A stretch of 51,227 bases of DNA from Fluviibacter sp964387485. GTDB lineage: Bacteria > Pseudomonadota > Gammaproteobacteria > Burkholderiales > Rhodocyclaceae. Position numbers and translations under genes: made by a program. The stretch is from assembly GCA_964387485.1 (NCBI GenBank), contig CAYLWV010000003.1:1-51227 (forward strand). Direction: 5' to 3'. Position 1 is the stretch's first letter, and each line of letters opens with the position of its first letter. A model generated the notes under the pieces. That model did no database searches, had not been told where the DNA came from, and saw only the letters and a program-made list of their open reading frames with translations. Of this stretch, positions 8,136 to 15,847 are shown piece after piece.

Positions 8136-8876
8136 GTGAGTGATAATTCTTCAGAGTCGGCGCGGCAGCGGGCGCCTTCTTTTCGGCCGTTCGAGCCGGA
8201 AAGTCTGGCTGATCGGGAGTCCTGGAGATTGTTCGGGATTATGGCAGAGTTCGTCGAAGCGACGGATCGTTTGGCCAATGTGCGGCCAGCCGTCACGATC
8301 TTTGGCAGCGCCCGGGTTAAGCCTGAGTCGCCGTATTACGAGCTGACGGAAATGATCGCCCGCAAATTGTCGGACACGGGGCTGGGCGTGATCTCCGGCG
8401 GCGGCCCCGGCGTGATGGAGGCTGCCAACCGGGGCGCTTTTGAGGGCAAAGGTCCGTCGGTCGGCCTGAATATCCAGTTGCCGCATGAACAGCGCCGTAA
8501 TCCGTACCAGAACGTTTCTGTGGGCTTCAAGCATTTCTTTGCCCGCAAATACATGTTTGTGCGTTTTGCCATGGCCTATGTGGTGATGCCCGGCGGATTT
8601 GGCACGCTGGACGAATTGATGGAGGCGTTGACGCTGATCCAGACGGGTAAAAGTGCCCGTTTCCCGGTCATTCTGGTGGGCAGTGAATTCTGGTCCGGGC
8701 TGCTGGATTGGCTCCGGGAGCGCCTGGTTGCGGAGAACATGATTGATGCAGACGATATGAAGCTGATTCAGGTGATTGATGATCCGGATCAGGTGGTTGA
8801 GGCGATCTATCGTCATTACGAGACGCGGGGCTTTGCGCCATTGCCGGCAGAACGCGAGCTTTTGCTTAACCTGTAA
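8136..8876 (+). CDS. LOG/TIGR00730 family nucleoside 5'-monophosphate phosphoribohydrolase
   Basis: 246 aa from the GTG start supported by GGGAGG 8 bases upstream. It has the two LOG signatures: GGGPGVMEAANRGA (88-101) and PGGFGTLDELMEALTLIQ (from about 152), with the catalytic PGGxGTxxE glutamate intact. Family members cleave nucleoside monophosphates, including cytokinin ribotides in plants and pathogens, into base and ribose 5-phosphate; the bacterial substrate here is not determinable. The N-terminal 40 residues are polar and precede the Rossmann-like core. It is divergent from polA and first in a plus-strand run continuing to maf. Confidence 0.88.
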   Translation: MSDNSSESARQRAPSFRPFEPESLADRESWRLFGIMAEFVEATDRLANVRPAVTIFGSARVKPESPYYELTEMIARKLSDTGLGVISGGGPGVMEAANRGAFEGKGPSVGLNIQLPHEQRRNPYQNVSVGFKHFFARKYMFVRFAMAYVVMPGGFGTLDELMEALTLIQTGKSARFPVILVGSEFWSGLLDWLRERLVAENMIDADDMKLIQVIDDPDQVVEAIYRHYETRGFAPLPAERELLLNL

Positions 8877-8909
8877 TAAAATCCGTTCATTACTCTGTCT
8901 GGATCCGGC

Positions 8910-9293
8910 ATGTCTTTTCATTTCAATACGGCGGTATCAACCGCGCTTCGCACTGGTGTTGTGGCACTGGGCGTTTGTCTGGCTTACCCGGTGCTGGCCC
9001 AGACCTCGCCGAATATGCTGCCGCCGCAGGTGGTGACCAATGATCCGGCGTTGCTCAATGCCCAGGCAGAAGCCGAAGAAGATACCAGCGTGACGATTAC
9101 GCCGGATGATCGCAGCACCTCGGTCCGTACTTACGGGTCTGGTGGCCGCCCGTCTCGTGAAGTCGTTGATCCGCCGATTCTGCCGGCCTATTCCGAATCG
9201 CCGCCCGCCGATCCGCAGTCAGTGATTCCTGACGCTGATCCGGTGCGTGGTGACATGGTGCAGCCGCCCATGTGGACCGTCTGGAGCTGGTAA
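8910..9293 (+). CDS. Exported DUF2782-like small protein
   Basis: 127 aa with an N-terminal signal peptide: a short positive segment, a hydrophobic stretch (GVVALGVCLAYP) and VLAQT as probable cleavage site. The mature part is rich in proline and acidic residues, with SVTITPDDRSTSVRTYGSGG, reminiscent of the DUF2782 domain (a short beta-strand protein often encoded near polA in gamma- and betaproteobacteria). The C-terminus is divergent, so the family call is tentative. The stop TAA overlaps the ATG of the next gene (TAATG), implying translational coupling to the membrane protein. Confidence 0.6.
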   Translation: MSFHFNTAVSTALRTGVVALGVCLAYPVLAQTSPNMLPPQVVTNDPALLNAQAEAEEDTSVTITPDDRSTSVRTYGSGGRPSREVVDPPILPAYSESPPADPQSVIPDADPVRGDMVQPPMWTVWSW

Positions 9294-10150
9294 TGCCGGG
9301 ACATCACAACCGCCATCAGCGTCATGCCCCCTGGCAGGACGCGCATATTCCCGAGGAACTGCCACCGATCCGTCATGTAGGCGTTGGACACGGCGTGCAA
9401 TGGATCTCCGAAGGCTGGTCGCTATTTTTACGCCGTCCGGGGTTGTGGCTGGTCACCGCCTTTTTGCAAACCTTGCTGATTCTGCTGGTGCTGCTGGTGC
9501 CGTTGTTGGGCCAGGTGGGAGCGCATCTGCTCATGCCGATTCTCTCGGCCGGGCTGATGGTGGTGGCGCATCGGGTGGACTATAACGAGCCGGTGGCGGT
9601 GGCAGATGCCTTTACCGGCTTCAAGGAACATGCGCCCGCCGTCGTGAACGTGGGTGTCTGGTACATGCTCGGCTGGATGTTGATTGTGGCGCTCGGCCTG
9701 CTGCTGGGTGGGGGCGCGGCACTGTCCGGCATGGCCGTCGGCATGGAAACGCATTACGCCTGGCTGGGTACCGTTATCAGTGTGTTCGGGATCATTCTGG
9801 CAGTGACGATCAGCCTGCTCCTGGTGCTGCCGCTGGTGATGTCTGTTTGGCTGGCGCCACCCCTGGCCGTGTTTCATGATATTCCCGCCATGACGGCGAT
9901 GAAGCAGTCGTTTCTGGCCAGTTGGCGCAGCCTGCCGGCCTTCATTGTGGCTTTTTTCCTGGTGGCGCTGATGTTGTTCCTGACCAGTCTGACGCTAGGC
10001 CTAGCCCTGCTGGTGGTGATTCCGGTCATGGCCGGTGCCACCTATGCCGCCTACCGGGATCTGTTCGAGTTGCCACAGGCCATGGCTGAATCTGCTCCGG
10101 CGGCGCCATCGACAATGTCGGAACCCTCGTCTGAAACATCGCATGGCTGA
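9293..10150 (+). CDS. BPSS1780-family integral membrane protein
   Basis: 285 aa. A hydrophilic 35-residue N-terminus is followed by about six membrane helices. The pattern GVQWISEGWSLFLRRPGLW just before the first helix is typical of the BPSS1780/DUF2189-like family, whose function is unknown. The start was set at the ATG overlapping the preceding stop (TAATG). The C-terminus overlaps the next gene, a second protein of the same general design, by 8 bases. The pair may work as a heteromeric membrane complex, which is inference. Confidence 0.75.
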   Translation: MPGHHNRHQRHAPWQDAHIPEELPPIRHVGVGHGVQWISEGWSLFLRRPGLWLVTAFLQTLLILLVLLVPLLGQVGAHLLMPILSAGLMVVAHRVDYNEPVAVADAFTGFKEHAPAVVNVGVWYMLGWMLIVALGLLLGGGAALSGMAVGMETHYAWLGTVISVFGIILAVTISLLLVLPLVMSVWLAPPLAVFHDIPAMTAMKQSFLASWRSLPAFIVAFFLVALMLFLTSLTLGLALLVVIPVMAGATYAAYRDLFELPQAMAESAPAAPSTMSEPSSETSHG

Positions 10151-10973
10151 GCCAGCGCCAGTGACCGCTCAACCGCGTATCCAGCTGGCAACCGGCTGGC
10201 AGTGGTTTCGTACGGGTTTTGCCCGTTACCGGCGTAATCCGATCCTGATGCTGTTCTGGGTCATGTCGTACTGGACCCTGCTGGGTCTGGTAGGGTTGGT
10301 GCCGGTGGCCGGAGATCTGCTGGTGGCCGCGCTGGCACCGGTGTTGCTGGTGGGTGTGCTGACGGGCTGTCGCGCGCTGGACCGCGAAGATATGCCCAGT
10401 TTCACCCTGCTTTTTTCGGCATTCCGTGAGCGTCTGCAGCCCTTGATGGGGCTGGGGATTCTGCACTTCCTGCTGACGCTGGGCGTGCTGGGCCTGACAG
10501 CACTGGCCGACGGCGGGGTCTTGTTGCAATTCATGGCCCGTTCGACCCTGGGTGGCGCTGAAAATGCGGCGTTGCCGGACCCGGATAACCTGTCGCTGAC
10601 GGCGCTGCTGATGGCGCTATTGGCCTATCTGCCGGTCATGCTGGCCTTTGCCTATGCCCCGTTGCTCGTGGCCTGGCGTGGTTTTGGTATCAGTAAGGCC
10701 CTGTTCTTCAGCCTGATCGCTTCGTGGCGTGCCTGGCCGGGACTGCTGGGTTTGTTGTCCGCAATTGTGGTGTTCGGGGTGCTTCTGCCGTCACTGGTCA
10801 TGATGCTGCTCCTGGCGTTGGGTGTCGGTGATGCGTTGGTGACCTCCTTGGTCGTCGTGCCGATGATGGCGGTGCTGGCACCGACCGTGGTGTCGGCTTT
10901 TCTGAGCAGTTACAACGACGTGTTGCCCGAATTGCCGACCTCCGAGGGCGCCGTGCCGGCGCAAAACGCCTGA
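10143..10973 (+). CDS. Second BPSS1780-like integral membrane protein
   Basis: 276 aa from ATG 10143 (MAEPAPVTAQPR); the longer frame from 10035 would run inside the previous gene. GWQWFRTGFARYRRNPILML before the first helix parallels the corresponding segment of the upstream protein, and about six membrane helices follow. This looks like an ancient tandem duplication, with weak but regular similarity. Function unknown. It overlaps the upstream gene by 8 bases, and its TGA stop overlaps the proposed CTG start of nadD (CTGA), so the whole run is probably one transcript. Confidence 0.72.
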   Translation: MAEPAPVTAQPRIQLATGWQWFRTGFARYRRNPILMLFWVMSYWTLLGLVGLVPVAGDLLVAALAPVLLVGVLTGCRALDREDMPSFTLLFSAFRERLQPLMGLGILHFLLTLGVLGLTALADGGVLLQFMARSTLGGAENAALPDPDNLSLTALLMALLAYLPVMLAFAYAPLLVAWRGFGISKALFFSLIASWRAWPGLLGLLSAIVVFGVLLPSLVMMLLLALGVGDALVTSLVVVPMMAVLAPTVVSAFLSSYNDVLPELPTSEGAVPAQNA

Positions 10974-11632
10974 AGCTGAGCGGCATTCTGGGTGGGACCT
11001 TTGACCCGGTACATATCGGGCATGCGCAGCTGGCGCGTGATGCCTTGCAGGCGTTGAATCTGGATAGCGTGCGTTGTGTGCCAGCCGGTCAGCCCCCGCA
11101 TCGGACTTTGCCACAGGCTACCGCCGAAGAGCGGTTGGCTATGGTGCGCCTGGCGCTGGGTGAGGAACCGGGTTGCGTGATTGATGATACCGAAATTCGG
11201 CAGACGGGTCCCTCATGGACGATTCGGACGCTGGAGCGTTTATGGCAGGTCGAGCCGGAAACCGCGCATGTACTGATTCTCGGGGCGGATGCCTGGCTGG
11301 GATTGCCCACCTGGCACCGTTGGCAGGCGCTGCTGAATTTTGCCCATATTGCGGTGGCGAACCGACCTGGCGCTGATCTGGCGCTCGGAGCCATGCCGGT
11401 GGCATTGCAGTCTGTCTGGGCGGCAGCACACACCACCGATCTTGCCCGTTTGCGCCAGCAACGTGCAGGTTGTCTGGTTTCGTTTACCATAGCGCCCTGT
11501 GAGGTCTCGGCAACGCAGGTGCGACAGCAATTGGCGCAGGGCTTGCCGGTGACCGGGCTGGTCACGCCGGCCGTTGAAAACTATCTTCAGCAGCACCATC
11601 TTTATACGCAAACACCGCAGACCGCGCGTTGA
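10970..11632 (+). CDS. nadD: Nicotinate-nucleotide adenylyltransferase, apparently with a non-ATG start
   Basis: 220 aa if started at CTG 10970. The N-terminus GILGGTFDPVHIGHAQLARD contains the nucleotidyltransferase HxGH motif (HIGH, 15-18), and the C-terminal SATQVRQQL corresponds to the ISSTxIR motif. The enzyme makes nicotinate adenine dinucleotide from NaMN and ATP in NAD synthesis. The essential GGTFDPVH segment lies upstream of the first ATG/GTG-type start in frame (11045), and I found no ATG, GTG or TTG in frame back to about 10862. CTG 10970, overlapping the preceding TGA, gives M-K-L-S-G-I-L-G-G, the usual family spacing. ATT 10985 is an alternative. Downstream rsfS and rlmH are the usual neighbours. 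Confidence 0.9.
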   Translation: MKLSGILGGTFDPVHIGHAQLARDALQALNLDSVRCVPAGQPPHRTLPQATAEERLAMVRLALGEEPGCVIDDTEIRQTGPSWTIRTLERLWQVEPETAHVLILGADAWLGLPTWHRWQALLNFAHIAVANRPGADLALGAMPVALQSVWAAAHTTDLARLRQQRAGCLVSFTIAPCEVSATQVRQQLAQGLPVTGLVTPAVENYLQQHHLYTQTPQTAR

Positions 11633-11658
11633 CGGTTAACGTTGAATCAAGGAATAAC

Positions 11659-12216
11659 ATGTCTAAAGCACTCTCGATCAAGAAACTCGAAACCATTGCC
11701 GTTGATGCGCTGGAAGACATCAAGGGACGCGACATCATTGTCGTCAACACGACCAAGGTGTCACAGATGTTCGAACGTATCGTCCTGGCCAGCGGTGACT
11801 CCAACCGCCAGGTCCGTTCGTTGGCTCGTAACGTGGCGGATAAGGTGCGTGAAGCCGGTGGCGAAGTCCTGTCGGTGGAAGGTGAAGACGGCGGCGAATG
11901 GGTGCTGGTTGATCTGGGGCCTGTCGTTGTGCATATCATGCAGCCGACTATCCGCGCGCATTTCGATCTGGAAGGTTTGTGGGGCCAGGGCAAGCCAGCC
12001 GGTCATACAGCAGAAAAGGCGGCCAAGAAAGCCGCCAAGAAGCCGGCCAAGTCGGTCGCATTGGTGGATGAGGTCGAGGCGCCGGTTGTGAAGAAAGCGG
12101 CTGCGAAAAAATCTGCCACCAAGCCCGCCGCCAAAAAACCGGCGGCCAAAAAGCCCGCGGCTAAAAAGCCCAGTGCCAAGAAGCCGGCATCTCGCGCCAA
12201 AAAATCGGCTGAATGA
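11659..12216 (+). CDS. rsfS: Ribosomal silencing factor RsfS with a lysine/alanine-rich histone H1-like tail
   Basis: 185 aa. Residues 1-108 are a complete RsfS domain: DALEDIKGRDIIVVNTTKVS, an AsnArg-containing core and WVLVDLGPVVVHIMQP. RsfS binds ribosomal protein uL14 and blocks subunit joining during starvation. Residues about 112-185 form an extra tail of AAKK, KPAAKK and PSAKKPA repeats, not part of the usual family length of about 105-120 aa. The tail is low-complexity, highly basic and resembles bacterial histone H1-like C-termini; RNA or DNA binding is inference. The start at ATG 11659 has AAGGA 5-10 bases upstream. The stop overlaps rlmH (ATGA). Confidence 0.92.
   Translation: MSKALSIKKLETIAVDALEDIKGRDIIVVNTTKVSQMFERIVLASGDSNRQVRSLARNVADKVREAGGEVLSVEGEDGGEWVLVDLGPVVVHIMQPTIRAHFDLEGLWGQGKPAGHTAEKAAKKAAKKPAKSVALVDEVEAPVVKKAAAKKSATKPAAKKPAAKKPAAKKPSAKKPASRAKKSAE
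12117..12190 (+). repeat. Degenerate tandem repeat encoding KPAAKK-type units
   Basis: About four imperfect 15-base units (codons for K/A/P) in the 3' part of rsfS. They are coding, in frame, and differ mainly at third positions, so the repeats are maintained at protein level rather than being a recent expansion. Confidence 0.75.
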
Positions 12217-12683
12217 AGCTACACCTGATCAGCGTTGGTCAGCGGTTGCCGGATTGGGCCGCTGACGCCTGTTCGGATTATCTGAAGCGTTTTCCCCGAT
12301 CACAGCCGATTGTGCTGCACGAAATCAAAGCTGAGCCGCGGACCGGTAATCGGACAGCGCAGCAGATGATGGAAGCGGAAGCGGTGCGCATTGAAGCGGC
12401 GATCCCGCAGGGCGCACGCCGTGTGATGCTCGATGAACGGGGTGCCGATCTGACAACGATGGCGCTGGCCAAACGGCTGGAGTATTGGCAAGGTGAGGCA
12501 CAGGATGTGGCACTGATCATTGGCGGGGCGGATGGTATTGCGCCGGCGTTAAAAGCGACGGCCCATGAAATGATCCGCCTCTCGTCGCTGACGTTACCGC
12601 ATGCCATGGCACGAGTGCTGTTGGCCGAACAGTTGTACCGGGCGATCACCGTGCTGTCCGGTCATCCCTATCATCGTGAGTAA
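12213..12683 (+). CDS. rlmH: 23S rRNA (pseudouridine1915-N3)-methyltransferase
   Basis: 156 aa, the standard length of this SPOUT-fold dimer. The C-terminal SAM-binding knot is clear: ALIIGGADGIAPALK, IRLSSLTLPHAMARVLLAEQ and the terminal YRAITVLSGHPYHRE. The enzyme methylates N3 of pseudouridine 1915 in helix 69 on assembled ribosomes. It overlaps rsfS by 4 bases (ATGA), the near-universal rsfS-rlmH arrangement, consistent with a shared ribosome function. Confidence 0.97.
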   Translation: MKLHLISVGQRLPDWAADACSDYLKRFPRSQPIVLHEIKAEPRTGNRTAQQMMEAEAVRIEAAIPQGARRVMLDERGADLTTMALAKRLEYWQGEAQDVALIIGGADGIAPALKATAHEMIRLSSLTLPHAMARVLLAEQLYRAITVLSGHPYHRE

Positions 12684-12691
12684 CCCATCCT

Positions 12692-13297
12692 ATGCAGAAG
12701 ATCTGGCTGGCCTCTAAAAGCCCGCGTCGGGCCGAGCTCCTCAATGGGATGCGTGTGCCCTTTGAGGTGCTGCAGTTTACCGATGAGGCTGGTACGCAGT
12801 ATGAAGTGGATGAATGCGTTTTTCCAGGGGAGGCACCGCGCGACTATGTGCGCCGTGTGGCCCTGGATAAGGCGCTGCATGCGTTGTCGTATCTGAGGGC
12901 GCGCGGTTTGCCCGAGCGTCCTCTACTGTCTGCCGATACCACGGTGGCGCTGGATGATCGCATTCTGGGTAAACCGGCGGATGCCGCGGAAGCTCGGGAA
13001 ATGCTGGCAGCACTTTCCGGCCAGGACCATGAGGTGTTGACGGCCGTGGTGGTGATAGATGGCCATGACATCCGGCAGGCGCTGTCGGTCAGCCGTGTGC
13101 GCTTTATGCCGTTGGATGCGGAGACTATCGAGCGCTATGTCGCTTCCGGGGAGCCATTCGACAAGGCCGGTAGCTATGGCATTCAAGGCCATGCCGGTGT
13201 GTTTGTGGCCGAAATGCAGGGCAGCTTTACCGGCATCATGGGTTTGCCCGTGCATGAAACAGCCTCTCTGCTGGAGCCGAGCGGCTACCGTATTTAA
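12692..13297 (+). CDS. maf: Maf-type nucleoside triphosphate pyrophosphatase
   Basis: 201 aa. It has the Maf motifs LASKSPRRAELL (N-terminus), SADTTVALDDRILGKP (catalytic Asp region) and AGSYGIQGHAGVFV. The family hydrolyses dTTP/UTP or modified NTPs and pyrophosphate is released; the YhdE-like dTTP/UTP-type is likely but not proven. The start follows rlmH by 8 bases. Its 3' end overlaps the converging glycosyltransferase gene by 4 bases. Confidence 0.93.
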   Translation: MQKIWLASKSPRRAELLNGMRVPFEVLQFTDEAGTQYEVDECVFPGEAPRDYVRRVALDKALHALSYLRARGLPERPLLSADTTVALDDRILGKPADAAEAREMLAALSGQDHEVLTAVVVIDGHDIRQALSVSRVRFMPLDAETIERYVASGEPFDKAGSYGIQGHAGVFVAEMQGSFTGIMGLPVHETASLLEPSGYRI

Positions 13298-14442
13298 TTG
13301 TCTAGGGCGTGACTTAAACGCGCGTCGAGCAAACGCAGAATCTCTGTGGCCGCGATATCCGCCCCGTTACGTGGCAACGTGGTTGAAACCGGTTGCGACA
13401 GCAGCGCATGAAACGCGGATCTCAGATGGCCGCGCATGAGGTCATCTGTGCATAGGGCCGCACAACGTGTGTTGGCGTGCAGCCATGCCAGCAATATTTC
13501 CTGTTCTGGCCAATCGGTTCGCGGGACATACAGTAGCGGTATGCCGGCCAGTGCGGCTTCGGTAAACGTGCCGTATCCCGGTTTACAAAGGATGGCATCG
13601 CTGGCCGTGAGCAGGTCCGTAAAGCGCAGACCGCTGGCCTCCTGGAGCCAATCGGCATTGATGATGCCTTGCTCAGGTAGGCCGTTGCCGGATAGCTGAC
13701 GCTGGTTGGCAACCAGAAATGTTATTTCCGTTTGCTCGGGCCACGTTGCCAGTGGCAGCGGGGTTTCGATGCCACCCATACCGATAAGCAACAGGGGGCG
13801 TTCGCGTAACGCAGGTGGCAGCAGTGACTTAATCTGGGCCTGCAATTGCGGTCGGGCTTGTGTGCTGATGGCCGCCACCGGCGGCACAATGCACTCCCGC
13901 CGCCCGCGCATGGGCATGCCCGGTGTGAGCCGGATGGCCAGGCAGGTATGGTCGTAAATGTGCCGCAGGCGGGAGAGCACGGGGTGTGCGTCATCCAGCT
14001 CTGCAAAATAATGTGTCGCCAGATCTGCCCAGTTCAGTGAGCTCATGGCCACGTCCGGTATGCCAAGCGATTGGGCGGCCGCCAGTGGCAGTTCTCCGAC
14101 ATCGCTGAGCACCAGATCCGGTTGGACGTTGCGCACGACATCGCAGGCAATACTCAGATGCGCTGACCAGGCCGCTTCCCGTGCCCGGTATTTGGCCCAG
14201 CTACCGGGGATGTCGACCCGCAGGGCGTCGTGCATGACAAAACCGATGTCACAAGGCTGTCGGATGTGTTGAAACGCGCCGGGGATTCTGCGTTGTAAGG
14301 TCTGGGTCGGCAAATCGCTCCAGACCACGAGTTGCAGATGGGGTAGTGCCCGCTGTAATGCCTGACAGACCGGTGCGGCCTGCCCCAGATGCCCCAGACC
14401 GTGGGCACTGATGGCCACTAGCAGTCTGGGGGAGTGGCTCAT
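13294..14442 (-). CDS. GT-B fold glycosyltransferase-like protein (MurG/UGT type)
   Basis: 382 aa. The N-terminus LVAISAHGLGHLGQAAPV has the glycine-rich GHG-type loop of GT-B enzymes, and the C-terminal half has DAILCKPGYGTFTEAALAG, the nucleotide-sugar binding signature of MurG- and UGT-like proteins. There is no signal peptide or membrane helix. Donor and acceptor are unknown. The gene starts 6 bases after the trhP stop on the same strand, so they are co-transcribed, although no functional link is evident. Confidence 0.72.
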   Translation of the reverse strand: MSHSPRLLVAISAHGLGHLGQAAPVCQALQRALPHLQLVVWSDLPTQTLQRRIPGAFQHIRQPCDIGFVMHDALRVDIPGSWAKYRAREAAWSAHLSIACDVVRNVQPDLVLSDVGELPLAAAQSLGIPDVAMSSLNWADLATHYFAELDDAHPVLSRLRHIYDHTCLAIRLTPGMPMRGRRECIVPPVAAISTQARPQLQAQIKSLLPPALRERPLLLIGMGGIETPLPLATWPEQTEITFLVANQRQLSGNGLPEQGIINADWLQEASGLRFTDLLTASDAILCKPGYGTFTEAALAGIPLLYVPRTDWPEQEILLAWLHANTRCAALCTDDLMRGHLRSAFHALLSQPVSTTLPRNGADIAATEILRLLDARLSHALDN

Positions 14443-14448
14443 GGCTAT

Positions 14449-15792
14449 TTAGCGATCCACCCGGGTTGCCGAGAGGGAGGCGGCAATCATTTCGTCGGAT
14501 GGCACGTCATGCAGTCTGGCCAGGAAGGCACCCGCGCAGTCGGCCGACCATTCGGGCGTGGTCATCCAGACGATGTGACCATCGCCTCGGGCAACCTCGA
14601 CCGGTTCCTGTTCGCGGCCGCGCATGGCGGTGACTTGCAGAATGCGGTTGCCGGTCGGGTGAATCACTTCCAACCAGTCGCCGACCGAAAATTTGTTTCT
14701 GACTTCGACGCGGAGTGCCTGACGCGCCGTATCCCACTCGGTAATGCCGACATACTGGCTACGACCGGATTCGGAGTAGCCGCGCAGATAGTTCTGGGTG
14801 TCGGCATCATGGTGACGCTGGTAGAAACCATCGGTATAGCCGCGGTTGGCGAGCCCTTCCAGTTCGCCGATGAGCAGCGGGTTGAATGCGCGACCGGCTT
14901 TGGCATCCTCAATGGCGCGGCGATAGGCCTGACAGGTCCGGGCCACGTAGTAGGGCGATTTGGTGCGGCCTTCGATCTTGAGCGAATCCACACCGATCTC
15001 GATCAGACGCTGCACGTGCTCAATGGCTCGCAGGTCTCGGGAGTTCAAGATATAGGTGCCATGCTCATCTTCTTCGATGGGCATCAGTTCGCCGGGGCGA
15101 TTGGCTTCTTCAACGACCAGTGGCGGGAAGTTGCTGCCGGTCAGACCGGGTGTGGCTTCGGCCTCCGTATCAGGCTTGAGCTTGTAGTCCCAGCGGCAGG
15201 AGTTGGTGCAGGTGCCCTGGTTCGGGTCACGGTGGTTGAAGTAGCCGGAGAGGAGGCAGCGGCCGGAATAGGCAATACACAGGGCGCCGTGGACAAAGAC
15301 TTCCAGTTCCATCTCCGGACACTGCTGGCGGATCTCGGCCACTTCATCCAGCGACAGTTCGCGCGACAGAATGACGCGCTTGATGCCCATCTTGCCCCAG
15401 AAGCGCACGCTCGCCCAGTTGACGGTATTCGCCTGCACAGACAGGTGGACCGGCACTTCCGGAAACCGATCACGAATCATGTCGATGAGGCCGGGGTCGG
15501 CCATGATCAGCGCATCTGGTTTCAGGGCAACGACGGGGGCCATGTCATCCAGGTAGGTTTTGAGCTTGGCGTTATGCGGCGAGATGTTGCTCACCACATA
15601 AAAGGCTTTTTGCCGGGCGTGGGCTTCGTCAATGCCTTCCTTGAGGGCTTCGAGCGTGCTGAACTCGTTATTGCGGACCCGCAGGCTGTAACGGGGTTGT
15701 CCGGCATAGACCGCATCGGCGCCAAAGGCAAAGGCGGTGCGCATCATGGCTAAGGATCCGGCGGGGGCAAGCAGTTCGGTTGAGGTTGGCAT
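14449..15792 (-). CDS. trhP: U32-family tRNA hydroxylation protein TrhP (YegQ)
   Basis: 447 aa. The N-terminus ELLAPAGSLAMMRTAFAFGA, the SVQANTVNWASVRFW segment and the cysteine signature CIAYSGRC ... CTNSCRW identify the U32 peptidase-like family, subgroup YegQ. In E. coli TrhP supports prephenate-dependent 5-hydroxylation of U34 in tRNA (ho5U, precursor of cmo5U/mcmo5U), and the cysteines are thought to hold an iron-sulfur centre. The length equals the E. coli protein (about 450 aa). It is divergent from rng with a 55-base gap between start codons. Confidence 0.92.
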   Translation of the reverse strand: MPTSTELLAPAGSLAMMRTAFAFGADAVYAGQPRYSLRVRNNEFSTLEALKEGIDEAHARQKAFYVVSNISPHNAKLKTYLDDMAPVVALKPDALIMADPGLIDMIRDRFPEVPVHLSVQANTVNWASVRFWGKMGIKRVILSRELSLDEVAEIRQQCPEMELEVFVHGALCIAYSGRCLLSGYFNHRDPNQGTCTNSCRWDYKLKPDTEAEATPGLTGSNFPPLVVEEANRPGELMPIEEDEHGTYILNSRDLRAIEHVQRLIEIGVDSLKIEGRTKSPYYVARTCQAYRRAIEDAKAGRAFNPLLIGELEGLANRGYTDGFYQRHHDADTQNYLRGYSESGRSQYVGITEWDTARQALRVEVRNKFSVGDWLEVIHPTGNRILQVTAMRGREQEPVEVARGDGHIVWMTTPEWSADCAGAFLARLHDVPSDEMIAASLSATRVDR

Positions 15793-15847
15793 AGTAGAAT
15801 CCGGTTATTCACCGGCAGTAATCATCAGTCAGGCGCACATTCTACCT

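Noticed and set aside
12003..12200. Minus-strand ORF of alanine/phenylalanine repeats
   Set aside because: Complement of the repetitive rsfS tail, not an independent gene.
14434..15753. 439-aa plus-strand open frame
   Set aside because: Antisense shadow of trhP, which has the full U32 cysteine signature.
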